Shown: positions 42,365 through 51,378 of the stretch, piece by piece
How positions within the stretch are numbered: position 1 is the stretch's first letter
Layout: the number at the start of each line of letters is the position of its first letter
DNA from: Bacteroides timonensis
Lineage (GTDB): Bacteria > Bacteroidota > Bacteroidia > Bacteroidales > Bacteroidaceae
DNA length: 64,000 bases
Direction of reading: 5' to 3'
Assembly (NCBI RefSeq): GCF_000513195.1
Contig: NZ_CBVI010000001.1
Span: 62,001-126,000 of the forward strand
The notes under the pieces: generated by a model
What the model was told of the DNA's origin: nothing
Databases searched by the model: none
Seen by the model: only the letters and a program-made list of their open reading frames with translations
Translations under genes and position numbers: made by a program

Positions 42365-43786
42365 CTACTTGACAGTTTCCTTCTTGGTTGTTGTTACTTT
42401 CTTCGCAGCAGGTTTCTTTTCAGCTGTTTTCTTTGTAGCAGCAGGAGTTTTAGCTTTGGCAGTAGCAGCTTTAGCCTTTGCCTCAGCAGTCTTTTCTTTT
42501 TCCAGTTTAGCCTGCAACTTTTCCACCTCTTTGTGTAATTCGTCTATCTCGTCACCCTGATTCTTGATAGTCGTCAGCAAGGCATTCAGTTCCTCATTAT
42601 CTATATCCATCGGATAAAGAGATTCTACCCGCTTGATGAAATCACCTAAAACATTCATATAGTTAGTAAAAGCATCATAAGGAGACTCATAGATTCCCCT
42701 GTTCAAGCTAATACCACTATTCTTCGTCGTCATGAACCGGAAGTTATTGCTTGCCTGCAAATAATCCCAATCCTGCTTGATGCGACGATCATCGGATAAA
42801 TGAACGCGTTCGGCAATACTATACAATTTATTGAAAGCTTCACGCTGCATGCTGTTACCCAGCCAGCAACTGGTATCTCTCTCCTCATCTACCCAGGACA
42901 TTGGATACGGAACATCCAGTTGAGATACAGATTTCAATTTAGTGATAACCTCCGTCGGTGTAGAGAAAGTAATACCTTTATCCTTTGCACAAGCAGGCAA
43001 CGCTTTCAGGAATTCCAGTATGTTGGAAGAAAGCGGCTGTGACATTCCCAATGCACTAAGTTCCATAAAGATGTTGATGACCTGTTCTTCTTGTGGCAGA
43101 GCATCAATCCAACCAATATACTTATCGGCAAACAGTGGATATTCATTCCATTCGGAATTAGAGAAGCGCAAACTGATATCATCTGAAAGCTTGAAATCAC
43201 GCAACAACAGTTTCAGGTTCTGGTTATAGCTGCAATGATACACATAGTGCGGACTCTTCCATCCTAAAATATGTTTTGCACCTTCAGTCAGCATACCCTT
43301 AAAGCCCATACTTGCCACCAATCCTCCTATTTCATCAGAGTAAATCAGACTGGAGTTACGGAATACTTTCGGTGCTTTACCGAACATTTGTTTCATCTTA
43401 GCACTCTGACGCTTCACTTCTTCCTTGAAACAATCTTCATTTGCCAAAGAAGAAAGGCCGTGAGAGTAAGGTTCGGCCAAGAACTCGCAACAACCTGTAT
43501 CATTCAACTGATGTAGCAGGTCAATCACAGCCGGCGCGTGGATTTCCAATTGTTCCAAAGCAACACCGGAAATAGACAAAGCCACCTTGAATGCACCGCC
43601 GGAGTTTTTCGCCATCTCAATGAGGGCGCTCAATGCCGGAATATAGGAACGTTCGGCAACTTCGTTGATACTGTATTCGTTGGCATAATCATCATAATAA
43701 TAATGATTCGTACCTATATCAAAGAAACGATAGCGTTTCAGGTGAATGATTTGATGAATCTCAAAATAAAGACAGATCGTTCTCAT
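42365..43786 (-). CDS. GH57 alpha-amylase-like enzyme with Lys/Ala-rich tail
   Basis: A 473-aa cytoplasmic protein. GH57 features include the N-terminal ICLYFEIHQIIHL, CEFLAEPYSHGLSSLAN, VFRNSSLIYSDEIGGLVASM and RDFKLSDDISLRFSN (probable Asp of the acid/base region). After the catalytic part comes a coiled-coil (about 400-430, with EIDELHKEVEKLQAKLEKEK) and a Lys/Ala/Thr-rich tail (about 430-473, for example KAKTPAATKKTAEKKPAAKK) that resembles the C-terminal tails of histone H1-like proteins. It is the last gene of the glycogen operon, 18 nt after the GT4 gene. It probably acts on glycogen or maltodextrin; the tail may bind polyphosphate, nucleic acid or cell structures. Confidence 0.88.
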   Translation of the reverse strand: MRTICLYFEIHQIIHLKRYRFFDIGTNHYYYDDYANEYSINEVAERSYIPALSALIEMAKNSGGAFKVALSISGVALEQLEIHAPAVIDLLHQLNDTGCCEFLAEPYSHGLSSLANEDCFKEEVKRQSAKMKQMFGKAPKVFRNSSLIYSDEIGGLVASMGFKGMLTEGAKHILGWKSPHYVYHCSYNQNLKLLLRDFKLSDDISLRFSNSEWNEYPLFADKYIGWIDALPQEEQVINIFMELSALGMSQPLSSNILEFLKALPACAKDKGITFSTPTEVITKLKSVSQLDVPYPMSWVDEERDTSCWLGNSMQREAFNKLYSIAERVHLSDDRRIKQDWDYLQASNNFRFMTTKNSGISLNRGIYESPYDAFTNYMNVLGDFIKRVESLYPMDIDNEELNALLTTIKNQGDEIDELHKEVEKLQAKLEKEKTAEAKAKAATAKAKTPAATKKTAEKKPAAKKVTTTKKETVK

Positions 43787-43804
43787 ATCTATATTGTTTT
43801 ATTG

Positions 43805-45076
43805 TTATCTATTATATTGTTTAATGACCTCTTCGTAGATGCGGCGCACTTTCAGTCCCACATCTTCCCACTTAATGGCATCCACTTCCTTTTTACCTTC
43901 GTCGCGCAAGTACTCGTAAAGGGCAGGATAAGTACAGATAGCATAAATAGCATCTGCCATAGCGTGAATGTCCCAGTAATCAGTCTTGATACACTTATCT
44001 AATATCTCGGCACAACCGGATTGTTTAGAGATAATGGTAGGTACACTACATTGCATAGCCTCCAAAGGAGAAATACCAAAGGGCTCGGAAACAGATGGCA
44101 TGATATACACATCACTCGCCTTCAACATTTCGTATACCTGGCTTCCTTTCATGAAACCGGGGAAATGGAAGCGGTCGGCAATACCGCGTTCGGCTACCAA
44201 ACGAATCATCTGGTTCATCATATCACCATTGCCCGCCATTACGAAACGGATGTTACGAGTACGGTGCAATACCATTGCAGCAGCTTCTACGAAATACTCA
44301 GGTCCTTTTTGCATAGTGATACGGCCTAAGAAAGTCACCACCTTTTCATTCGGTTTCTTCTGCGGTACGATATCCTGTATTTCCTGCGGAAGCGGAGAAA
44401 CTGCATTATGCACGGTAGATACCTTGCGTGGATCCTGGAAATACTTATGAATAACCGTTTGACGAGTCAGCTCGCTCACACACATAATGTGATCGGCATG
44501 GTCCATTCCATTCTTCTCAATGGCATACACAGTAGGATTCACATTACCACGGCTACGGTCGAAGTCGGTGGCATGCACATGGATTACCAACGGTTTGCCT
44601 GATACCTGTTTGGCATGAATACCTGCAGGATAGGTCAGCCAGTCGTGTGAGTGGATGATCTCAAACTCCTGCTGGCGTGCCACCACACCGGCCACAATGG
44701 AATAGTTATTGATCTCTTCGTGCAAGTTGGCCGGATAACGGCCGGAAAACTCGATACAACCGAGATCATTGATATGCAAATAATTGAAATCGGCATAAAT
44801 ATGATCACGTAAATCATAATAGAGTTGGGGGTTCATGTAAGAACCTACACGTCCCTGAACATAATCCCAATTTACATCACGCCACACTACCGGAGTGCTA
44901 TTCATGCCTATGATACGCAAGAAGCTCTGGTCTTCATCGCCCCATGGCCTTGGAATACAGAAAGTAATTTCCATATCTTCCTGCTGGGACATTCCCTTCG
45001 TCAGACCGTAGCTGGCAGTTCCCAAGCCACCTAAGATATGCGGGGGGAACTCCCATCCAAACATTAAAACTTTCAT
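43805..45076 (-). CDS. GT4 glycosyltransferase, putative glycogen synthase
   Basis: A 423-aa GT-B fold enzyme. The N domain holds WEFPPHILGGLGTASYGLTK (glycine loop) and IIHSHDWLTYPAG. The C domain has VVTFLGRITMQKGPEYF and the retaining GT4 signature EPFGISPLEAM (E-x7-E, about residues 327-335). The protein is cytoplasmic. The ATG has a strong Shine-Dalgarno (aggaggaacg). It lies between a debranching enzyme and a GH57 protein, 14 nt after the former, so it most likely extends glycogen or maltodextrin chains, using a nucleotide-glucose donor. Confidence 0.88.
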   Translation of the reverse strand: MKVLMFGWEFPPHILGGLGTASYGLTKGMSQQEDMEITFCIPRPWGDEDQSFLRIIGMNSTPVVWRDVNWDYVQGRVGSYMNPQLYYDLRDHIYADFNYLHINDLGCIEFSGRYPANLHEEINNYSIVAGVVARQQEFEIIHSHDWLTYPAGIHAKQVSGKPLVIHVHATDFDRSRGNVNPTVYAIEKNGMDHADHIMCVSELTRQTVIHKYFQDPRKVSTVHNAVSPLPQEIQDIVPQKKPNEKVVTFLGRITMQKGPEYFVEAAAMVLHRTRNIRFVMAGNGDMMNQMIRLVAERGIADRFHFPGFMKGSQVYEMLKASDVYIMPSVSEPFGISPLEAMQCSVPTIISKQSGCAEILDKCIKTDYWDIHAMADAIYAICTYPALYEYLRDEGKKEVDAIKWEDVGLKVRRIYEEVIKQYNR

Positions 45077-45090
45077 TTTCGTTCCTCCTC

Positions 45091-47031
45091 TTATAAATTA
45101 TACTTAGACAACAATTTCAAGATGCGCAGTATTTCGGCCACATTCATGGCAAAAGACACTGCACCGCGACCTCTGAACGGTGGATTACCATCGAAGAGCT
45201 CGGGGAGCGAACCGATACAATGACTCGTCATCTCATCTTCAAAACCAATCAGATAACGCTCCACGAATGATACACCGCTCATCTTGTAAATACGCAGGTA
45301 CGCCTCCATGTAGAAGCCCATAAGCCACGGCCAGGCCGTACCCTGGTGATAAGCATAATCTCTCTGAATCTGAGGACCGACATAGTTCGGATTATATCCT
45401 CCACTCTTCGGACTGAGAGTACGCAATCCTTTCGGGGTAAGCAACTCTTTCGTCACGATATCAAGCACCTGCTTTTTCTGTGCCCGGTCCAGCGGAGAAT
45501 AATCAAAGGCAACGGTAAATATCATATTGGGACGGACGCTCCAGTCCATCATAAACCCATCTACATAATCGAACAGATAGCCGCTCTCATTGCGGAAAAT
45601 CTCTACAAAGGATTTCCCGGTTATTTCGGCCTGGGCATCCAGTTCATCTGCCAACTGGACATTGCCGGCTTCACGAACCAGGTCGGCAATGAAGCGAAGT
45701 GCGTTATACCACAAAGAGTTCACTTCTACAATGTATCCCGTACGCGGAGTTACAGGACGGCCATTCACCGTAGAATTCATCCAAGTGATAGCCTTCTCCG
45801 TCCCGTTGGCATACAATAGGCCATTTTCGTGCAAGAAGAGATTAACATGTTTACGGCTACGGATATAGTCCATGATATCTTCCAGCAAACGACCGTATTT
45901 CTGGCGGCATTGTTCACGTGAGGTCTCCTTAGCATACTGCTGCAAAGCCCATACAGCCCACAACAATACATCCGGATCTTCCATCTCATATATTTTATAA
46001 CTCGATGGTTCTCCACTGATAAACTCCCGTATAGCCTTTTCTGCAGTCACCATAACATCTTCGAACTCATCCTGTTCATTTACTGCCAGCGTCAGGCCGG
46101 GCAAAGATATGAACAAATCGCGGGCGCGGCACTTGAACCAGGGATATCCTGCCAACACATAGTGGTTGTCACCCTGCTTGTTGTGGAACTGGTGTGCCGA
46201 GTTCACCAGGCAGTGATAGAAACTGTCGCGCGGCGTACGGTCTTCCACTTCCGCTTCAAATGTCTGTTTCAATTTACGCGGGGAAATCTCAGAGATACCG
46301 GCAGAGAAAACAATACTCTCACCTTTCTTTATATCCACTTCGAAATATCCGGGAACATACAAGTCTTCATTAAAACTATATCCACGTTCCTGTTCTTTAG
46401 GATACTCGATGCCACGATACCAATCCGGCTGATAGTGAAACTCATTCTTCTTGTTCAGTTGCATGAAGAGCTCGGGATAGCCGGGATACATACAAGTTTT
46501 TATACCGTTCTCTATCAACTGGTAGTCGCGGTTTGCCTGTGGATTTTCGTGCGTATATTCGCGCACACTGCGAAATGCCAGGAAAGGACGGAAACGAAGT
46601 GTGGTTGCCGAATGGGCATCGACCAAGGTATAACGAATTAAAATTCTGTTTTCATGGTGTACAAAGATCTTTTCTTTGCGAAGAATAACTCCTCCTACAC
46701 GGTAAGTTGTCGCCGGGATATGCTCGCAGTCAAATTCGCGGATATACTTATGTCCATTCGGACTAAAGTGATTTCCCTGATATTTATGCAACCCCAGATT
46801 AAACTCCGCACCGTGCTGAATTACCGTTTCATCCAAAGAAGATAGCAGCACATGATTTTCATCGTCGAGATTGGGGACGGGAATCACCAACAGTCCGTGA
46901 TATTTGCGTGTGTTACAATCTACAATCGTTGTACAATGATAGGCTCCTGATTTATTTGTCCGAAGTATCTCCCTTGGTAAAGATTCTTCCAGATTGATCA
47001 TCAGAGTCTTGTCAAATCGTAAATAACTCAT
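45091..47031 (-). CDS. Glycogen debranching enzyme (amylo-alpha-1,6-glucosidase, GH133)
   Basis: A 646-aa cytoplasmic protein with the GDE_N domain (about 15-230; CTTIVDCNTRKYHGLLV, TLRFRPFLAFRS) and the (alpha/alpha)6 catalytic domain (about 270-640; RDLFISLPGLTLAV, TWMNSTVNGRPVTPRTGYI, YAYHQGTAWPWLMGFYMEAY). It hydrolyses alpha-1,6 branch stubs. It is first in the three-gene glycogen operon. A promoter at 47116-47145 and a stable hairpin at the predicted mRNA 5' end (47063-47115) precede it. Confidence 0.93.
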   Translation of the reverse strand: MSYLRFDKTLMINLEESLPREILRTNKSGAYHCTTIVDCNTRKYHGLLVIPVPNLDDENHVLLSSLDETVIQHGAEFNLGLHKYQGNHFSPNGHKYIREFDCEHIPATTYRVGGVILRKEKIFVHHENRILIRYTLVDAHSATTLRFRPFLAFRSVREYTHENPQANRDYQLIENGIKTCMYPGYPELFMQLNKKNEFHYQPDWYRGIEYPKEQERGYSFNEDLYVPGYFEVDIKKGESIVFSAGISEISPRKLKQTFEAEVEDRTPRDSFYHCLVNSAHQFHNKQGDNHYVLAGYPWFKCRARDLFISLPGLTLAVNEQDEFEDVMVTAEKAIREFISGEPSSYKIYEMEDPDVLLWAVWALQQYAKETSREQCRQKYGRLLEDIMDYIRSRKHVNLFLHENGLLYANGTEKAITWMNSTVNGRPVTPRTGYIVEVNSLWYNALRFIADLVREAGNVQLADELDAQAEITGKSFVEIFRNESGYLFDYVDGFMMDWSVRPNMIFTVAFDYSPLDRAQKKQVLDIVTKELLTPKGLRTLSPKSGGYNPNYVGPQIQRDYAYHQGTAWPWLMGFYMEAYLRIYKMSGVSFVERYLIGFEDEMTSHCIGSLPELFDGNPPFRGRGAVSFAMNVAEILRILKLLSKYNL

Positions 47032-47062
47032 AGTTGTGCATTATTTAAAGGTTAATTGTTCA

Positions 47063-47115
47063 GGCATCATGCTCCATACCTCGCCTACTATGTCTGCGGG
47101 TATGGTAGTGATGCC
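47063..47115 (-). promoter_or_regulatory. Hairpin at the 5' end of the glycogen operon mRNA
   Basis: Stems ggcatca/tgatgcc and ccatacc/ggtatgg, separated by small bulges, enclose an 18-nt loop. The structure lies between the predicted transcription start (near 47109) and the ATG at 47031. It may be a 5' stabiliser or an operator. Confidence 0.55.
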
Positions 47116-47145
47116 CAAAAATACAAATTAAAGACAATACGCAAA
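47116..47145 (-). promoter_or_regulatory. Glycogen operon promoter
   Basis: The minus strand reads -7 TATTTTTG (47116-47123) and -33 TTTG (47142-47145) with an 18-nt spacer. Confidence 0.55.
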
Positions 47146-47223
47146 ATAAAAAGTTCATTTATTTTCGTTTTTTACTTAAATATTCGTAGCATTGTACCAA
47201 AATAACAGAAACCTGTACGAAAC

Positions 47224-47940
47224 ATGAAGCATGATATGCGCCGGATAGCTCTGGCAGCGGTTATACCGTTATTCCTTATTTTTATTCTTTACTTGCTAAA
47301 GTTCCTTGAAGCCGGCATGGATTGGGACTTCAGGAGATTGGGCGTATACCCTATGGAACAAAGAGGAGTATTCGGCATTTTCGCACACCCGCTTGTACAT
47401 GGCAGTTGGAGGCATTTACTGGCAAATACATTACCGCTACTCTTCCTGATGTGGTGCTTGTTCTACTTCTACCGGCACATCGCCTCTTATATATTCTTTG
47501 CCATCTGGATAGGATGCGGTGCACTCACCTTTCTTATAGGTAAGCCGGGATGGCACATCGGAGCCAGTGGAATCATCTACGGCCTTGCATTCTTTCTATT
47601 CTTCAGCGGCATCCTGCGAAAGCACGTTCCGCTGATTGCCATCTCCCTATTGGTTACCTTTCTTTATGGCGGGCTTATCTGGAATATGTTCCCATTCTTT
47701 GCCAAAGAAACCACTTCCTGGGAAGGACACCTGAGCGGAGCCATAGCCGGCACAATATGCGCCATTGCATTCATGGGATACGGGCCTCAACGACCGGACC
47801 CGTTTGCAAACGAAGACGATGAAGAAGAAGAAACACTTGATGAAGAGCATGGAGAAGAACCTGACGAAAACGAAGAAAATGAGGAAGCGACGGAAGTAGA
47901 AACAAAAGATAATTTCAGAAATATAGCCAGCATCCCTTGA
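47224..47940 (+). CDS. Rhomboid intramembrane serine protease
   Basis: A 238-aa protein with about six membrane spans. The catalytic Ser lies in HIGASGIIYG (about residue 116) and the catalytic His in WEGHLSGAIAG (about residue 169). The L1 loop HPLVHGSWRHLLANTLPLLF is also typical. A C-terminal cytosolic tail of about 40 residues is almost wholly acidic (DDEEEETLDEEHGEEPDENE), which is odd for the family. It cleaves membrane-spanning substrates; none can be named here. The promoter of the next gene overlaps its stop codon. Confidence 0.93.
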   Translation: MKHDMRRIALAAVIPLFLIFILYLLKFLEAGMDWDFRRLGVYPMEQRGVFGIFAHPLVHGSWRHLLANTLPLLFLMWCLFYFYRHIASYIFFAIWIGCGALTFLIGKPGWHIGASGIIYGLAFFLFFSGILRKHVPLIAISLLVTFLYGGLIWNMFPFFAKETTSWEGHLSGAIAGTICAIAFMGYGPQRPDPFANEDDEEEETLDEEHGEEPDENEENEEATEVETKDNFRNIASIP

Positions 47941-47966
47941 TATATACCCGAATAGTGCTACCTTTG
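47937..47966 (+). promoter_or_regulatory. Promoter of HU-like gene, overlapping rhomboid stop
   Basis: -33 TTG (47937-47939), 19-nt spacer, -7 TACCTTTG (47959-47966). Transcription would start near 47973, leaving a 147-nt leader that contains three palindromes. Confidence 0.65.
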
Positions 47967-47979
47967 CGACAAAGGTATA

Positions 47980-48040
47980 AATCATCCCACATGATTTCCA
48001 TAATCATCCCGCATGATTCCTATAATCATCCCACATGATT
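47980..48040. repeat. Three phased palindromes (AATCAT-CCCRC-ATGATT), 22-bp period
   Basis: The 17-bp palindrome aatcatcccRcatgatt occurs at 47980-47996, 48002-48018 and 48024-48040. The spacing is exactly 22 bp, about two helical turns, and only one base differs between copies. It starts about 7 nt downstream of the predicted transcription start of the HU-like gene. It is probably an operator for a dimeric regulator. Confidence 0.85.
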
Positions 48041-48119
48041 TATACTTGAGTCATAGGCTTATCCGGGCAGAGTCCGGACATCCGCCCGGCTCATGTACTA
48101 TAAAAGGAGGAATGAAAAA

Positions 48120-48518
48120 ATGGCATTTTACAAGAAACAAAAGCAAAAAGGAAAATGGTATCCACGGGCGGTGACGAAAGGCCGTCCATATACGACTGAT
48201 GATGTGGCCGAACGCCTCTCCCTGCTTTCCACCGTCAGCCGGGGAGACACGTATGCCGTATTGGCAAACTTGAGTTATGTATTGTCCGGCATGCTGAGTA
48301 GCGGCCGGTCGGTGCGCCTGATGGGAATCGGGACGTTCTACTACACTTGCCAGGCCATCGGTCAGGGCGTGGATACTCCTGAAGAAGTATCGCCCAGCCA
48401 GATCACTTCTGTAAAGGTGCGCTTCATCCCCGAATATACGCGTGGACAAAGCAAACAGGTGACGAGCAAACCGCTCATCGACCCGCATCTGGAATGGATT
48501 AACGTGGAAGATGTATAA
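48120..48518 (+). CDS. HU-family DNA-binding protein (HU-HIG type)
   Basis: 132 aa from the ATG at 48120, chosen because a strong Shine-Dalgarno (aggagg, 48105-48110) lies 9 nt upstream; a longer frame from 48093 places the Shine-Dalgarno inside the gene. The N terminus MAFYKKQKQKGKWYPRAVTK and RLMGIGTFYYTCQAIGQG are typical for Bacteroidota HU-like proteins, which adopt the HU/IHF fold and shape the nucleoid. It differs from the copy at 5511-6023, lacks the acidic tail and is not linked to an amidase. The leader carries three phased palindromes, so transcription is probably regulated. Confidence 0.9.
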   Translation: MAFYKKQKQKGKWYPRAVTKGRPYTTDDVAERLSLLSTVSRGDTYAVLANLSYVLSGMLSSGRSVRLMGIGTFYYTCQAIGQGVDTPEEVSPSQITSVKVRFIPEYTRGQSKQVTSKPLIDPHLEWINVEDV

Positions 48519-48522
48519 ATGC

Positions 48523-49119
48523 CTATTTATGGAGCGCTTCTACCAGCAAAGTAATATTCGCCATAAACAGCCTTACGGAAATGGCCAATAGAATGATGCC
48601 GAAGAATTTACGGATGATGTAAATACCGCCTTTGCCCAGGAAGCGTTCCACGCGCCCGGTCATGCTAACTACAAAATACACCCAGAGCATATTCAGCACC
48701 AAGGCAATGATGATATTAACGCTGGCGTATTCCGCACGAAGAGAAAGCAATGTAGTAAAAGCGCCTGCACCTGCCAGCAACGGGAAAACCAGCGGCACTA
48801 AAGTAGCCTCCTTAATGGGTCCCTGATTCTTGAATATCTCTATATCCAGAATCATCTCCAGAGACATCAGGAAAATAACGAATGCACCCGCAACGGCAAA
48901 CGACTCAATATCCACATGAAACAACTTTAACATCATATCCCCTGCATAGAAAAAGCCTATCAATAATACAAAAGATATTAACGTAGCTTTCAGCGCGTTC
49001 ACATCCTTTCCCTTTTCCTTCAAATTGATAATGATAGGAATAGAACCAATGATATCGATAACTGCGAACAGTACGATAAAAGCACTGATCATTTGTTGTA
49101 AATTGAATGCTGCCAACAT
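48523..49119 (-). CDS. MarC-family integral membrane protein
   Basis: 198 aa from the ATG at 49119, which has a strong Shine-Dalgarno (aggaggg) 5 nt upstream; the longer frame to 49194 includes the promoter and is rejected. Six membrane spans are visible (FIVLFAVIDIIGSIPIII, LISFVLLIGFFYAGDMML, LVPLVFPLLAGAGAFTTLL, IIALVLNMLWVYFVVSM and others), with the MarC pattern PLLAGAGAF. The family's transport role is not settled; an antibiotic resistance role was withdrawn for E. coli MarC. It is convergent with the HU-like gene, with only 4 nt between the stops. Confidence 0.92.
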   Translation of the reverse strand: MLAAFNLQQMISAFIVLFAVIDIIGSIPIIINLKEKGKDVNALKATLISFVLLIGFFYAGDMMLKLFHVDIESFAVAGAFVIFLMSLEMILDIEIFKNQGPIKEATLVPLVFPLLAGAGAFTTLLSLRAEYASVNIIIALVLNMLWVYFVVSMTGRVERFLGKGGIYIIRKFFGIILLAISVRLFMANITLLVEALHK

Positions 49120-49137
49120 GTATCCCTCCTTTTTTTG

Positions 49138-49145
49138 CAAAGATA
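49138..49145 (-). promoter_or_regulatory. -7 box of MarC gene
   Basis: The minus strand reads TATCTTTG, 18 nt before the ATG at 49119. It fixes the start downstream of 49130. Confidence 0.6.
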
Positions 49146-49254
49146 ATCGATTTTTATGCATTCCGCAAGATTTAACCACCTGAATGAATAGCACATTTAA
49201 GAAATAATAAAAAAAACAAAAAGAGAGGCAAAGTGTTTACGGTAAATAGCTATT

Positions 49255-49959
49255 ATGCCTACATTTGTTTTCAAACAAGAAGTTGATAAAGATATGGAAA
49301 CGATGTATGACACCCTGCTCCAATTGCCACTGTTTCAAGGACTCGCCCATGAGGACTTCACCAATATATTGGGAAAAGTAAAATTACATTTCACCAAGCA
49401 TAAGGCGGGCGAAATCTTAGTTAAAAAAGGTACAGCATGTGTACAGTTGGTATTTATCCTAAACGGGGAAATCGCTTCATCCACCTCATCCACAGATAAT
49501 TCTTACACCTTTACGGAGTTCTTTCAGGCTCCTTACCTGATCGAGCCCCAATCCTTGTTCGGTATGAATACATCTTATGTATCTACTCACGTAGCCCATA
49601 CAGAAGTGCATACCGTAACTATCAATAAAGCATTTGTGATGAACAATTTGTTCAGCTACGAAATCTTCCGACTCAACTATATGAATATTATCAGTAACCG
49701 GGCACAAACCTGCTACAATCGTTTGTGGACGGAAGTTCCGGAAAAACTTGAAGCACGTATCACCGATTTCATACTCTCACACACTGAACGTCCCTCGGGA
49801 GAAAAGATACTGAAAATAAAGATGGAGGAACTTGCCAATGCCATTAATGACACACGCCTGAGTGTATCGAAAGCATTGAATGGCATGCAGGAAAAAGGGT
49901 TACTTGAGCTACACCGAGGCGAAATAGTGATTCCGGACTTAGAAAGATTGATCCCCTAA
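49255..49959 (+). CDS. Crp/Fnr-family transcriptional regulator
   Basis: Up to 234 aa; the family alignment would also fit a start at [10 protein letters not shown] (49294). The N-terminal cyclic nucleotide-binding-like beta roll ([40 protein letters not shown]) lacks the Arg-Ser cAMP signature of Crp and the Cys cluster of Fnr, so its signal is unknown. The C-terminal winged helix-turn-helix reads [20 protein letters not shown]. It is divergent from MarC and lies next to the pectin PUL, but I see no direct sign that it controls either. Confidence 0.88.
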   Translation: MPTFVFKQEVDKDMETMYDTLLQLPLFQGLAHEDFTNILGKVKLHFTKHKAGEILVKKGTACVQLVFILNGEIASSTSSTDNSYTFTEFFQAPYLIEPQSLFGMNTSYVSTHVAHTEVHTVTINKAFVMNNLFSYEIFRLNYMNIISNRAQTCYNRLWTEVPEKLEARITDFILSHTERPSGEKILKIKMEELANAINDTRLSVSKALNGMQEKGLLELHRGEIVIPDLERLIP

Positions 49960-49968
49960 AAGCCTTCT

Positions 49969-51246
49969 TTAGTTACCGTCCGGCTTTTCCACTTCCGTAA
50001 ACGGAATGTCATTCCATTTAAAAGAGTCGCGGTTATCCGGCTGTGACGGGTTATATCCTTGGTAATCTGCTCTCAGGAACTTCACAACAGGCAATCCGGC
50101 TTTCTTCATACCTTCAATTACACATTTAGCAATCTGATAGGCTCCATACGGATTAAAATGGGTATTATCCGCCAATGGTCTATCCTGTCCGGGATAAGTA
50201 TTTGCCGGATAGTGCACAAAAGCATGTTTAGACTCCTCCACTCCCATAGACTCATACAAGACACGTGTCATAGCATGCAGGTCTATTAAAGGTATATTTT
50301 CCTTTTCTGCCAACCAACGTACTGCATCGGGAAAATCGAGATGGGTATCCTTAATCTTTCCGTTTTCATCAAAACTACGTCTTTGGGTAGGAGTTACCAA
50401 TACAGGTTGAGCACCACGGGCACGAGCTTCATCTACAAAAGTTTTCAGACTTGTCATAAAAGAGTAAAAAGCACCTTTACCAGGACCTTTCTGCTTTTGG
50501 TCGTTGTGGCCGAACTCCATAAAGATATAATCGCCCGGTTTCATTTGCGTCAGAGCTTTCTTTAAGCGACCGGCACCAATGAAAGTATTGGCGGATTCGC
50601 CAGACTCAGCATAATTTGCAAAGCAAATGCTATCTGTAAAAAAGCGCGGCACCATCTGTCCCCAGCTGGCCCAGGGTTCATTGTCCTGATCGACTACAGT
50701 AGAGTTGCCACATAGGAAGATCGTAGGAACATTTTCCACGCGCTCAATAATCAGTTCTGTTAACCGGGGAGCATCTCCGTTGAATTCTAAAGTCAGTTTA
50801 TCATCCCAGTTCAGTTTGCCACGTTCACGCAGCTTGATGCGTACGTCTTCTTTGTCGGAGATATGTATATCACGCTTATTTATAGTGAAGGAACAGGGCA
50901 GTAATTCCCCTTTTTTCGTTTTCACGTTCTCATAAAAGAGACGGCGTGATTCTCCACGAAGTGTTGTTTCTCCTGCATTGCGTTTGCTGCCGACAATAGC
51001 CGTAACACGATAATCCCCATCCGGTACGGCTACAGAAAAGAAGAAAGGAGCCTTACTCTTTCCGTCAGGGGAAGGACATAAGTCATATCCATAGCCTTTT
51101 GCCTGATCATACCGGTCGGCGGATGTAATCTTGAGATATCCGTCCTTCACTTTTTTACCGGAAGTAAAGTCGAACTTATAACTTTGTGCTCCCGCACCGG
51201 AAGCAAACAAGAATCCTAAAATTAACAATGTAAAAATTCGTCTCAT
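49969..51246 (-). CDS. CE12 rhamnogalacturonan acetylesterase (SGNH hydrolase)
   Basis: A 425-aa secreted protein (signal peptide of about 20 aa, MRRIFTLLILGFLFASGAGA). The N-terminal 130 residues are a beta-sandwich domain, followed by the SGNH esterase: block I FLCGNSTVVDQD (Ser about 180; GNS instead of GDS as usual for CE12), Gly in block II (NYAESGESANTF), block III GHNDQKQKG and block V DNTHFNPYGA (Asp-His about 359-362). It removes acetyl groups from rhamnogalacturonan-I. It is the last gene of the minus-strand pectin unit. Confidence 0.93.
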   Translation of the reverse strand: MRRIFTLLILGFLFASGAGAQSYKFDFTSGKKVKDGYLKITSADRYDQAKGYGYDLCPSPDGKSKAPFFFSVAVPDGDYRVTAIVGSKRNAGETTLRGESRRLFYENVKTKKGELLPCSFTINKRDIHISDKEDVRIKLRERGKLNWDDKLTLEFNGDAPRLTELIIERVENVPTIFLCGNSTVVDQDNEPWASWGQMVPRFFTDSICFANYAESGESANTFIGAGRLKKALTQMKPGDYIFMEFGHNDQKQKGPGKGAFYSFMTSLKTFVDEARARGAQPVLVTPTQRRSFDENGKIKDTHLDFPDAVRWLAEKENIPLIDLHAMTRVLYESMGVEESKHAFVHYPANTYPGQDRPLADNTHFNPYGAYQIAKCVIEGMKKAGLPVVKFLRADYQGYNPSQPDNRDSFKWNDIPFTEVEKPDGN

Positions 51247-51378
51247 ATCTCTTTCGTTTTATGTTAGTTACTCAATTTATTATGCAAAGAAAAAGAAAAG
51301 GAACGACTTCACAGTCCCTCCTTCCCCCTAATTGACTTTTTAATCAATTATACTATAATCTATGAAATCTGTTACTAA

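Noticed and set aside
47980..48040. CRISPR array
   Set aside because: Only 5-bp gaps separate the palindromes, and no cas genes are present.
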